From Bacteroidota bacterium (GTDB lineage: Bacteria; Bacteroidota; Bacteroidia; Bacteroidales; UBA10428): 64,000 nucleotides of DNA. The stretch lies in assembly GCA_023442525.1 (NCBI GenBank), contig JAEZZA010000031.1:1-64000 (forward strand), in the 5' to 3' direction. Positions 27,222 through 36,452 of this stretch are shown here, piece by piece (within the stretch, counting starts at the first letter, position 1; each line of letters begins with the position of its first letter). Position numbers and translations under genes: made by a program. The notes under the pieces are model-generated. The model had not been told where the DNA came from, searched no databases, and worked only from the letters and a program-made list of their open reading frames with translations.

Positions 27222-28820
27222 ATGAGTTTCAGAAAGCGTATCATCCTTTCAGTTTTTTCAGGACTATTGCTCACTCCGGCGTGGTTTGAATGGGGTCATG
27301 GATTGATCCTGCTGGTTGCGCTGATTCCCCTGCTTTTTATTGAAGATTATCTGAGTGAGAATAAAACCGTTTACCGATCCGGTACTTTTTTTCTCTATTC
27401 GTCATTAGCATTTCTGGTATGGAATACTGCCACAACCTGGTGGATATTTAATGCCACAGCCGTAGGAGTAGTGCTTGCTATATTCATCAACACGCTCATG
27501 TGGTCGATTGTCATGTGGCTTTCCCATGTGGTTAAGCGGCGGATGGGTATGCAGCTGGGTTACTTTAGCCTGATACTTTTCTGGATCACATGGGAGTACT
27601 TTTATCATAATGCAGAGATATCCTGGCCGTGGTTGTCGCTCGGCAACGGGTTTGCTTACAATATAAGGGTGATACAATGGTATGAATACACAGGGATACT
27701 TGGAGGATCATTGTGGGTTTTAGTCATCAATATACTTATCTATAACCTAATCAAGGGCTACCTCAATGAGTTGCCATTACGGAGGCTGGTTGCACAAATG
27801 ATCGTAATTGTTGCACTCATCATTGGTCCCGTGATGTACTCATTACTTCGGTTTTACAACTATGAAGAAACTGTGGATCCGGTTAAGGTTGTTGTTATTC
27901 AGCCAAATATTGATCCGTACCGGAAATTTATTTCCATTCCGAGTGTAGAACAAACGCAGGTACAGTTGACCGAGGCAGCCAAAGTGGCAGATCCGCTTGT
28001 GGATTATTTTGTTGCTCCCGAAACATCAATCAATAATAACATCTGGTTGCATAACCTTGAAGATGTGCCCGATATTCAGATGATCCGTGAATTTCTTAAA
28101 CAATATCCGCGTGCTGCATATATTCCGGGAATTCAATGTTTCAAAATCTATATGCCCGGTGACGAGACAACGGATAATGCACGGGATTATCCCGGAACCG
28201 ATATGAAATATGAATCATTTAATGCAGCTATTCAGATTGATTCGACGGACAGGGTGCCGGTATATTTCAAATCCCGGCTGGTTGTCGGTGTCGAAAAAAT
28301 GCCCTACGCAAAATATCTTAAATTCCTAGAAAATCTTACTCTTAAACTGGGAGGGACATTCAGGGGATGGGGAACACAGAAGGACCGGGGTGTTTTCTTT
28401 TCAGCCGGCGATTCTGTGGGTGTCGGCCCGATCATTTGTTATGAATCGGTATATGGTGAATTCGTAACGGGATATGTTAAAAACGGAGCAAATCTTCTTT
28501 TTGTTGTTACCAACGACGGATGGTGGGGCGATACACCGGGCTATCATCAGCATGCCTCGCTTTCATCACTCCGGGCAATTGAAACGCGCAGAAGTATAGC
28601 CCGTTCTGCAAATACAGGTATTTCGAGCCTGATAAACCAGCGCGGCGAAGTATTACAGCAACTTGGGTGGTGGCAAAGAGGTGCGCTCAAGGGTACATTG
28701 AATGCCAACGATAAACTTACCTTTTATGTAAAGAATGGTGACTATATAGGCCGGGCGGCAGCTTTCTTTTCAGCATTAATAATCCTCCTGTTTTTTGTAC
28801 GCCTGCTCATGCGTAAATAA
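27222..28820 (+). CDS. lnt: Apolipoprotein N-acyltransferase
   Basis: The 532-aa membrane enzyme adds the third acyl chain to lipoproteins. About six hydrophobic segments fill residues 8-215, followed by a periplasmic nitrilase-like domain. The Glu-Lys-Cys triad can be placed at VAPETSI, the Lys in VVGVEKMPYAKYL and GPIICYESVYGEF. A final membrane segment is at the C-terminus. The gene is on the same strand as hypD but unrelated in function. The window encodes two predicted lipoproteins (12987-13874 and 36453-37712). Confidence 0.9.
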   Translation: MSFRKRIILSVFSGLLLTPAWFEWGHGLILLVALIPLLFIEDYLSENKTVYRSGTFFLYSSLAFLVWNTATTWWIFNATAVGVVLAIFINTLMWSIVMWLSHVVKRRMGMQLGYFSLILFWITWEYFYHNAEISWPWLSLGNGFAYNIRVIQWYEYTGILGGSLWVLVINILIYNLIKGYLNELPLRRLVAQMIVIVALIIGPVMYSLLRFYNYEETVDPVKVVVIQPNIDPYRKFISIPSVEQTQVQLTEAAKVADPLVDYFVAPETSINNNIWLHNLEDVPDIQMIREFLKQYPRAAYIPGIQCFKIYMPGDETTDNARDYPGTDMKYESFNAAIQIDSTDRVPVYFKSRLVVGVEKMPYAKYLKFLENLTLKLGGTFRGWGTQKDRGVFFSAGDSVGVGPIICYESVYGEFVTGYVKNGANLLFVVTNDGWWGDTPGYHQHASLSSLRAIETRRSIARSANTGISSLINQRGEVLQQLGWWQRGALKGTLNANDKLTFYVKNGDYIGRAAAFFSALIILLFFVRLLMRK

Positions 28821-28831
28821 GTTATCCCTGA

Positions 28832-31800
28832 TCAGGCCGGTTTTTTCTTCAGATCAGCAATTTCTTGTTGTAGTTGGCGGATCAGTTTATCCTTTTCTTC
28901 CGCTTCAGAAACTATCTTCCTTTCACGTCGCTCCGATTCTTCCTGGGTGGCCAGAAGTTCTTCCATGTTCTGACGCATTTCTTCTTCCTGTGCTCTGAGC
29001 TCTTCGGCCTGGGCATTGTTCATCTCGATCATCAGACGCGATTTTTCGTTGGCCTTGATGATGGCTATTATTGAAGCCAGACTTTCCGCTATCTTTTCAA
29101 TGAATTTAATCTTGATTTCGGATAATTTTTCGATCGATGCGATTTCGATTACGCCTATGGGTGTGTTGTCCTGCACAACAGGCACATATACTACATTGTG
29201 AAGCGAAATATTACCAAGTCCTGATTTCAGCATGATATAACCATCCGGAATATTATCGGATACCATGGTCTGCATTTCTTTATAGCAAGTACCAATATTT
29301 CCCTCTCCAATCTGAAATTCCCGCGAAACTTTTTCATCGGAACTCAGGCAGAATTCGCCTGACGCCTTTAGGATATGCTGATGTTCATCCGAATCATCCA
29401 TAACAAAAATACCACCTGCCGAAGCATCCACATAAGTTACGAGTTCTGAAATAACTGATGAAGATAGTTCTTCGAGGTTCTGCCTTTTTTTGGCAATTAT
29501 GTCACTCATTTTGGCCACACCTTCGGTGAAGAACCGGATTTCTTTTTCCTCTTCGTTCCTTCTTTTAATTTCATTCTCGTGTTCTTCTACCTTGCGGGTT
29601 TTACTCTTTAATTCCGCCTGGGCTTCTTCAATTTTTTGCTCGAGAATTAGTTTATCCTTTGCCACCTGTTTCTCACGCTGTAGGATGAACCAGATTATTC
29701 CCAGAATAACAGCAATTACATATATTAAGATGGCCAGCTTTGTAGAGTACCAGGGTGGCCTCACCCGTATGGTTATCTTCCGTGGATTGGGATTCCATAC
29801 CCCATCACTGTTCGATCCTTTCAACAGAAAGGTGTATTTTCCCGGATCCAGATTTGTATAAGTTACAAATCTCCTGTTACCTGCTGAAATCCATTCATCA
29901 TCGAATCCTTCGAGTTTGTACATGTATTGATTCTTCTCAGGTGAATTATAATCCAGCGAGGCAAATTCAATAGTGAATACCGATTGTTTATGATTCAGCT
30001 TGATACGATCGGTAAAATTCAAATGTTTTTTCAACGGAGAGCCTTTTACCCCGATGGAAACCGATTCATTATGTATTTTGAAATCGGTAAAAACAATGCC
30101 GGGCAAAATATTACTGCTTTTAATGCTGTCGGGATGGAAGACGGTAATACCGTTAACACCTCCGAAAACCATCCGGCCATCGCTTAATTGGCAATATGCA
30201 TTATATTTAAATTCACTCGCCTGCAATCCCTGTGATTTATCGAATATTTCGGTTATTCCCGATGACGGATCAAATTTCATGATCCCGCGGGTTGAGCTCA
30301 TCCAGAAGTGCCCGTTCCTGTCCTTTAATATCGCGGATAATGCATTGGATGACAAGCCATCAGACATTGTATAGGCTGTAAATGAGTCCGTTTGAAGATC
30401 GAGCTTGTTTAATCCGCCTCCATTCGTGGCAATCCACACGGTGTTTTCTTCCATAACAAAACCTTTTACATCGTTGTATGAAAGCGAATTCTTATTATCG
30501 TCGTGTCTGTATTTTTTGATCTCTCCTGCATCATAATCGAGCATGCACACACCTTCCGATTCGCTGCCAAACCAGATTCGCCCTTCCTTATCCTCGGAGA
30601 TATTCATAATAACATTTGCACATGCCAACGGACCTGAATTGCCAACCGGATCAAAGGTCATTTCTTCGGGATTGTACAGACCATAACCTGCTGCCAGAAA
30701 CGCTACCCAATATCTGTCCTGACTGTCGCGGTATATCCACCATATATGATTCGAAGGGATTCCGTTGGAAGTGTTGAATGATTTTATCACCCGCCTGGTT
30801 TCAGGGTCAAATACCATAAAACCGCCCAGATAGGTTCCCAAAAGAAGATTTCCCGAGGGATCTTCGTTAATGGCAAGTATGATATCTGAAGTAAGCGAAT
30901 AGCGATCGTTTTCACTGTGCCTGATATGTTCAAACACCTTGTCTTTTTCCCTGAAGAGGCTGAGTCCGCCGCCGTCCTGTCCAACCCATATCCGGCCCTT
31001 TGAATCTTCAAATATGGCCGTTACGACTTCTTTATTAATTGATTCCGGATTAAAAGGGTTGTGGGTATACGAGGTGAACTTCTCCTTTGAATACTTCCAA
31101 ACGCTGATGCCCGTACCAAAGTGCCCGACCCACACATTTTTATCCCTGTCCTGGTATATCTTAAAGATGGCGTTTCCGCTGAGCGAATTGGAGATCTTCG
31201 AATCCGAAACAAGAAATTTCATGTTACCGGTGTAGGGATTGTATATGTTTATTCCGCCACCATCGGTACCAATCCATAGTTCCTCGGGTGATACCATCAC
31301 AATTCGGGTCTTAATGCTGATAGCATTCAATCCACCCGGACCTTTGTCGATTAAACGGCTCAAACCGGTCGACGGGTTATAAATATGAACCCCGGCAAAT
31401 TCGGAAGTAATATAAAGGTCACCTTTACTGTCTTCCATTATATATTTTGTTCCGTTATTACCGTAATAGTTCAGTTTGTAGGAAATCGAACTGAATTTTT
31501 CAGTTTTACGGTCGAATTCATATATAAAGTCATCGCCTGTTGCCACAAAAACCCTGTTTTCGCGCGTAATGCAAATGCTGTACACTGTATTGCTGCCGAG
31601 AGTTCCCGATTTTCCTTCCTCGTAGCGAAACGTGCGGAATTTATTCAGTTTGGGAGAATAGTGGATAAGCCCGTTAACAGTACAAATCCACAGTGAACTA
31701 TCCTTATCAGGCGTGATACTATAAACACGGCTGGTACCCTGAAAGGCATCCGGGTTATCGTGATTTTCCTTTACCCGGAACATCTTGTTCAGCCTGGGGT

Positions 31801-32122
31801 CAAAGTAATTCAATCCGGCTGAGCCTACCCATATCCTTCCGTTAGCGTCCTCTGAAATTGCCGTCACAAAGCTAGATGCCAGGCTATTAGGGTCGTTGGC
31901 GTCGTTCCTGAAGGTGATGAATTGAGCCCCATCGTAACGGTTTAATCCATCCCTGGTAGCAAACCACATATACCCGTTACGATCCTGATATATATCTTCA
32001 ACAATTCCCTGAGACAACCCGTCATCAACAGTTAAATACTCAAACCTGATTTTGGAAATATCCACACAAAAGGTTGAATAAAACGGCAGGATTAATATCA
32101 GAAGTCCGATTAATTTTTTCAT
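28832..32122 (-). CDS. Propeller/Y_Y_Y sensor with GAF domain and no kinase domain
   Basis: The product is 1096 aa from the ATG at 32122, which begins the signal peptide MKKLIGLLILILPFYSTFC; a longer frame adds 26 unlikely residues. Order: about 14 propeller repeats of the two-component-regulator type (IYQDRNGYMWFATRDGLNRYDG and similar), a Y_Y_Y domain (about 715-780), one membrane helix (LAILIYVIAVILGIIWFIL), a coiled coil, a GAF domain (about 900-1050) and a C-terminal coiled coil ending in KKK. No His-kinase H-box, HATPase or receiver domain is present, unlike typical hybrid systems. It may act through a separate partner. Confidence 0.8.
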   Translation of the reverse strand: MKKLIGLLILILPFYSTFCVDISKIRFEYLTVDDGLSQGIVEDIYQDRNGYMWFATRDGLNRYDGAQFITFRNDANDPNSLASSFVTAISEDANGRIWVGSAGLNYFDPRLNKMFRVKENHDNPDAFQGTSRVYSITPDKDSSLWICTVNGLIHYSPKLNKFRTFRYEEGKSGTLGSNTVYSICITRENRVFVATGDDFIYEFDRKTEKFSSISYKLNYYGNNGTKYIMEDSKGDLYITSEFAGVHIYNPSTGLSRLIDKGPGGLNAISIKTRIVMVSPEELWIGTDGGGINIYNPYTGNMKFLVSDSKISNSLSGNAIFKIYQDRDKNVWVGHFGTGISVWKYSKEKFTSYTHNPFNPESINKEVVTAIFEDSKGRIWVGQDGGGLSLFREKDKVFEHIRHSENDRYSLTSDIILAINEDPSGNLLLGTYLGGFMVFDPETRRVIKSFNTSNGIPSNHIWWIYRDSQDRYWVAFLAAGYGLYNPEEMTFDPVGNSGPLACANVIMNISEDKEGRIWFGSESEGVCMLDYDAGEIKKYRHDDNKNSLSYNDVKGFVMEENTVWIATNGGGLNKLDLQTDSFTAYTMSDGLSSNALSAILKDRNGHFWMSSTRGIMKFDPSSGITEIFDKSQGLQASEFKYNAYCQLSDGRMVFGGVNGITVFHPDSIKSSNILPGIVFTDFKIHNESVSIGVKGSPLKKHLNFTDRIKLNHKQSVFTIEFASLDYNSPEKNQYMYKLEGFDDEWISAGNRRFVTYTNLDPGKYTFLLKGSNSDGVWNPNPRKITIRVRPPWYSTKLAILIYVIAVILGIIWFILQREKQVAKDKLILEQKIEEAQAELKSKTRKVEEHENEIKRRNEEEKEIRFFTEGVAKMSDIIAKKRQNLEELSSSVISELVTYVDASAGGIFVMDDSDEHQHILKASGEFCLSSDEKVSREFQIGEGNIGTCYKEMQTMVSDNIPDGYIMLKSGLGNISLHNVVYVPVVQDNTPIGVIEIASIEKLSEIKIKFIEKIAESLASIIAIIKANEKSRLMIEMNNAQAEELRAQEEEMRQNMEELLATQEESERRERKIVSEAEEKDKLIRQLQQEIADLKKKPA

Positions 32123-32375
32123 ATCTGCACTCTTTTTACAGCATAGACTTGTATACTGAAAATGGGTGTAAAAGTTATAATTCACTGTCAAAATGTGCAT
32201 TCACTCTGACAAGTCAGGTAATAATCAATTAATGGCTGATCCTGATATCGTGCAAAGCAGCAGAACCTGTTTATGTTTTGTTGGGGAAAGAGGGAATACC
32301 TGTAGATGAAATGCCTCCGGTGAGCACTCCGGTGTTGGGATGGACTTTGCAAACAAACATTTGTAGAGTTCAGGT

Positions 32376-32591
32376 TTAATCGGATTCCTTATCGTTTTCC
32401 ATTTCCCTGAGTACTTTATCAATTTCCTTAGTGGTATTGAAAAGTTTTCCCTTGCATAGTTTCAGAAGCTCGGTGGCCTGCCTGACCCTCGAAGCTAATT
32501 CATCCACATCAAGTTCTCCGGTTTCAATCTGTTCCAGAATTTCATCAATGGCAGCAATGGCTTCTGAGTAAGAGAGAGGTTTATCATCCAT
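32376..32591 (-). CDS. xseB: Exodeoxyribonuclease VII small subunit
   Basis: The 71-aa helical protein matches XseB: YSEAIAAIDEILEQIETGELDVDELASRVRQA followed by LLKLCKGKL. XseB subunits assemble around XseA to form the single-strand-specific exonuclease VII. It lies 11 bases downstream of xseA on the same strand. The 175-base gap to the sensor gene (32201-32375) shows nothing identifiable. Confidence 0.9.
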   Translation of the reverse strand: MDDKPLSYSEAIAAIDEILEQIETGELDVDELASRVRQATELLKLCKGKLFNTTKEIDKVLREMENDKESD

Positions 32592-32602
32592 GATTTTTCA
32601 GA

Positions 32603-33907
32603 TTATACGATTTTACTTTTCACTTCGCCCCCGGCCAGCCTGGTGTCGATAATGTCGTTACTATTAAGCTGTGAAGGATCTTTAACTACTTTTCCATTCA
32701 GGTAGGTTATGGAATAACCGCGTTTCAGAATGAGATAAGGATCCAGGTAGGAGGTACGTTTCTCATACATTTCGAGCTTGTGGTTACGTGCTGAAATGTA
32801 CTCCCTGACGCGGTTTTTGAGTTCACGCATTTTTACATCCACGTTTCCTGACTCGTTCATGATCCTTTGTGATACCAGGTTTTTGAGTCTGACACCCTGC
32901 AGTTTCAAAGCAGATGATTCTGTCTGCATTCTTCCTTTCAATGCAGGTTTCATCGCCAAAAATGCATGAATAAGCCTGTCATTCTCCTGTTTTACACGGT
33001 CAGTTACCATTCGGAACATCCTTATGGTCCGGTCGTTGATTTCGGCCTCGGAATTCCTGAAGCAATCAATCAGAAATTCGGCAACTGCAGTGGGCGTTTT
33101 AAGTCGTTTCCAGGCTACGAGGTCGGCAATGGTCTCGTCCTGTTCATGTCCGATACCAGTGAGTACCGGCAACGGGAACTGGCAGATATTATAGTTAAGC
33201 CAGTAGCTGTTGAAGCAACTCAGGTCGGTTTGAGATCCGCCTCCCCGGATGATAACCACCACGTCGTACTCATCCTCAATATTGTAAATTTTCTCCAGAG
33301 CTTTTATAATGGATTGTTCGGCCTCTTCGCCCTGCATTACGGCAGGGATAAGCTTTATGGAGAACCGGTAGCCGTAAGAATTGTTATGCAGCTGATGCAT
33401 AAAATCACCCAATCCTGCAGCAGTTTTTGAGGAAATTACAGCAATTCTCGAAGGGATCTCACATAAGGTAAGCGACCGGTTCATGTCGAACACACCTTCG
33501 GCCTTCAGGCGGTTTATTATTTCCTGTTTTTGCCGGGCCAGGTCGCCGATAGTGAATGAAGGCTCAATATCGGTAATATTCAGGCTGAAGCCGTATAGTT
33601 CATGAAATTCAGGCTGAACCTTGATCATGATCTTAATACCGGCCGACAATTCCATACCGGTGGCGGTTTTAAAATAAGGTTGGATCATACGGTAAGCTGA
33701 AGCCCAGATGGTTGCTCTTACCCTGGCCTTCATTGAATCGGTATCCTCGTTTTTCTCGGCCAGTTCAAGGTAACAGTGACCGCTGAAATTCACCTTAATT
33801 TCGCTGATTTCAGCAATAACCCACCACGAATGAGGCAAATGGCTTTTCAGGGCATTTTTAACCTGTGTAAGCAGCTCGCATAATGAAACAGCCTTAATTT
33901 CCGACAT
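32603..33907 (-). CDS. xseA: Exodeoxyribonuclease VII large subunit
   Basis: The 434-aa nuclease subunit has the N-terminal OB fold (SLCELLTQVKNALKSHLPHSWWVIAEISE, with FSGHCYLELAEK), the catalytic Exonuc_VII_L core (PSRIAVISSKTAAGLGDFMHQL, VVIIRGGGSQTDLSCF, TGIGHEQDETIADLVAWKRLKTPTAVAEFL) and a helical C-terminal region ending in the DPYLILKRGYSIT segment. Length is normal. It is 11 bases upstream of xseB and immediately downstream of the subtilase gene. Housekeeping DNA repair role. Confidence 0.95.
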   Translation of the reverse strand: MSEIKAVSLCELLTQVKNALKSHLPHSWWVIAEISEIKVNFSGHCYLELAEKNEDTDSMKARVRATIWASAYRMIQPYFKTATGMELSAGIKIMIKVQPEFHELYGFSLNITDIEPSFTIGDLARQKQEIINRLKAEGVFDMNRSLTLCEIPSRIAVISSKTAAGLGDFMHQLHNNSYGYRFSIKLIPAVMQGEEAEQSIIKALEKIYNIEDEYDVVVIIRGGGSQTDLSCFNSYWLNYNICQFPLPVLTGIGHEQDETIADLVAWKRLKTPTAVAEFLIDCFRNSEAEINDRTIRMFRMVTDRVKQENDRLIHAFLAMKPALKGRMQTESSALKLQGVRLKNLVSQRIMNESGNVDVKMRELKNRVREYISARNHKLEMYEKRTSYLDPYLILKRGYSITYLNGKVVKDPSQLNSNDIIDTRLAGGEVKSKIV

Positions 33908-33908
33908 T

Positions 33909-35630
33909 TCAATATTTGATCAGTTTCGAATTGCCCGAGAGTTTACCCGCTTCAATGCGGATAATATATACGCCCTTCCTCAGGATAGTAAATTCGTTTT
34001 CAATTACCAGATAATACCGGTCGGTAAGTGCAGGGTAAGTTTTCTGAAAGAGTTGCTTTCCTGCTATATCAAATAATCGGATGTTGACGGGCGAATCCAC
34101 TGCTTCACTAAAAAAGATAAACAGTTGATCGCTGAATGGATTGGGGAAAGCCGTTATGCGGGTGTTGGGTTCCGTGGTTTGTTTTTTAGCTTTGAGCAGC
34201 ATATTTGCCAGGTGAAAATCGGGCAGCCCGTAACCATATTCATAATCGGGATTGTTATATCTGTCGGAGCTTTCAATAATAGCTTGGAATATCTCGCGGG
34301 CTTTGGCATCAGGATTAGCCTGCCATAAACAGGCGGTAAGCCCGGTGATAACCGGCGCCGAATAAGAGGTCCCGTTGCCGGGTCGAATGTTGCCGTCTAC
34401 ATTTCCCACATAAACGCCTTGTCCAATTGATACTACATTGGGTTTGACCTCTCCGTCGGATGATGGCCCCCTGCTGCTGAAGGTAGCAATTACGCCCGAA
34501 CGGTCGACTGCTCCCACGGTCAATATGCTATCTCCATCGGCCGGTGCCGTAATGTATTTCCATTTGGAATTTCCCTGGTTACCGGCACTCACAATTACCA
34601 TCATGCCGCGGGCGGCTGCCATATCTGCGGCACGTGATACGCGTGTGGTGTTTCCGTCCATGTCGGTGTAAACATGATTCTGCAAAGTATCGTTGAAAAC
34701 CGAATAACCCAGAGATGTATTAATCACATAAGCACCGGCACTGTCGGCAAATTCCGCGGCTGAAATCCAGTTATCCTCTTCGATGATATATTCCGATCTC
34801 CCGTCTTCCGTCCGCAGAAGCCAGAAAGCTGCATCCGGTGCAGTGCCAATCAATTCTTCGCTGGAATAACCTCCGATTATTGAAAGTACAGACATTCCAT
34901 GTGTGGCTTCCCTGTAAACATCGTTTCCGGGTTCAACAAAATCCCGGGTGCCCAGAATAAGGTCATTTTCGAAGAGACGATTGAAGAACGAAAGGGTATC
35001 TGCATTGGAAAATCCGGCGTCAAGTACTGCAATGGTAATGCCCTCGCCGGTAAATCCGGCGCGGTGCAAATAATGTCCGTTGTGAACGGCAATTTGCAAC
35101 CACGAATTACCGTAGTCGGATTCATCGAAGTCGGTTATCTCCATAGTTTGCGCTATAAATTCCGGAGATTCACCAGTAGTTTTTTTCAGGGCTGTCTGAT
35201 TGTTGATAAACGGCAGTGAGGCGATGCGTTCGAGGATAGTACTGTCGGAAACTTCAATGGTTGCCGAGTTAAACCACTTTGATACATTCAGAACCGTAGC
35301 TCCGTATTCCCTGAGTTGATTTACGTAAGCAGGATTAACGGGCAAATCAGCTTCGGTGACGTGAATACCCTGTTTTTGTCTTCGCTCGATGGATGCCGGT
35401 GAAAGAAATTCTCCGGGCTTATCGATGCTATAACCTGTATTATTCTTGTCAGTGAAAGTAACACGATATTTATCAGGGGCAGTATTTTCAAAATATGCAT
35501 TCAACTCCTGGGATGCTGCTTCAGAAATTGTGAAAATTCCTAAAGTCAGCAACACAAGAATCATCGGAATGATTCCCGTGCGAAATTCACCGCGAAGGTG
35601 ATAGAAAATCGGTTTCATCGGGCTCATCAT
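33909..35630 (-). CDS. Subtilisin-family (S8) peptidase with T9SS sorting domain
   Basis: From the ATG at 35630, which has AGGGGA just upstream, the product is 573 aa with a signal peptide (IIPMILVLLTLGIFTISEA). The catalytic triad is Asp in ITIAVLDAGFS, His in REATHGMSVLSIIGG and Ser in GNGTSYSAPVITGL. The last 80 residues form a type A C-terminal sorting domain (ITAFPNPFSDQLFIFF to GVYIIRIEAGKL), so the enzyme should leave the cell by the type IX system. The longer frame to 35708 lies inside the upstream MORN gene and is less likely. Substrate unknown. Confidence 0.88.
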   Translation of the reverse strand: MMSPMKPIFYHLRGEFRTGIIPMILVLLTLGIFTISEAASQELNAYFENTAPDKYRVTFTDKNNTGYSIDKPGEFLSPASIERRQKQGIHVTEADLPVNPAYVNQLREYGATVLNVSKWFNSATIEVSDSTILERIASLPFINNQTALKKTTGESPEFIAQTMEITDFDESDYGNSWLQIAVHNGHYLHRAGFTGEGITIAVLDAGFSNADTLSFFNRLFENDLILGTRDFVEPGNDVYREATHGMSVLSIIGGYSSEELIGTAPDAAFWLLRTEDGRSEYIIEEDNWISAAEFADSAGAYVINTSLGYSVFNDTLQNHVYTDMDGNTTRVSRAADMAAARGMMVIVSAGNQGNSKWKYITAPADGDSILTVGAVDRSGVIATFSSRGPSSDGEVKPNVVSIGQGVYVGNVDGNIRPGNGTSYSAPVITGLTACLWQANPDAKAREIFQAIIESSDRYNNPDYEYGYGLPDFHLANMLLKAKKQTTEPNTRITAFPNPFSDQLFIFFSEAVDSPVNIRLFDIAGKQLFQKTYPALTDRYYLVIENEFTILRKGVYIIRIEAGKLSGNSKLIKY

Positions 35631-36375
35631 ATTTCCCCTGAGCTTCATCAATATTTCTAAAAAATTCCTGCTGTTGAGCATCCAGTTTTCCTGATTCAGC
35701 GGCAACACCAGCCTGATAATTCAACACCTGGCTTACTTTGCCCTCAGTATCATAAAATGTCCATTTGCCATGGCGCAGGTTATTACTATAATTACCGGTT
35801 ATATAAGGCTTGCCATTAATACTGTAAACAATAAAATCGCCCTCAAGTTTGCCATCGGAATAACGGGCTTTCATTTTAATCACGTTCCCTTTAAAATATT
35901 GTTCCCAGATGCCCGACTTCTTATTATTCTTCCACTCGAGTTTTTCCGATACATCACCATTTTCATAATAACTGAACATCAGACCATTCCTTCGGCCGCG
36001 GTCCCAGGTTTCCCTGGATGTAACAGCCTTGCTGAAATAACTGTAGTAGACCCAGATACTGTCTTTAAGAGTGCCAACGTACCTGCCTTCCGCAGCAATA
36101 TTGCCATTTTCATAATACAAGCGGGCGAAAGAATGATCGCTGTCTCTGTATTTCATTATTGCTTTAAGACGTCCCGATTCGTAATAACGACGCATTTCTC
36201 CTGACGGTTTATTGTTAACGAAAAATGCCTTGTACATCAAATTGCCATTGGGCCACTCCTTCTTCCAGAAGCCCTGCCTCATGTTATTGGCATCTGTCTG
36301 ATTGAAAACCGTATCGGATTGTGCTTGAATTGCATTTAAGGCACAGAAGAAAAGGATAAGTGAAATCAGACGCAT
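35587..36375 (-). CDS. Secreted MORN-repeat (YwqK-like) protein
   Basis: The 262-aa product from the ATG at 36375 begins with the signal peptide MRLISLILFFCALNAIQAQ. The mature protein is a chain of about eight MORN-type repeats such as GFWKKEWPNGNLMYKAFF, LYYENGNIAAEGRYVG and GKWTFYDTEGKVSQVLNY. Bacteroidetes encode many such proteins; their function is poorly defined. It overlaps the subtilase start by about 44 bases, so the two are likely coupled. Confidence 0.8.
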   Translation of the reverse strand: MRLISLILFFCALNAIQAQSDTVFNQTDANNMRQGFWKKEWPNGNLMYKAFFVNNKPSGEMRRYYESGRLKAIMKYRDSDHSFARLYYENGNIAAEGRYVGTLKDSIWVYYSYFSKAVTSRETWDRGRRNGLMFSYYENGDVSEKLEWKNNKKSGIWEQYFKGNVIKMKARYSDGKLEGDFIVYSINGKPYITGNYSNNLRHGKWTFYDTEGKVSQVLNYQAGVAAESGKLDAQQQEFFRNIDEAQGKYDEPDETDFLSPSR

Positions 36376-36452
36376 TGCAGAAATGTATTTTGCTGCCAAA
36401 GATACGAAATGGTTCAGAATGATAACAAGAAGATAAGGATGACCAAAGTTGG

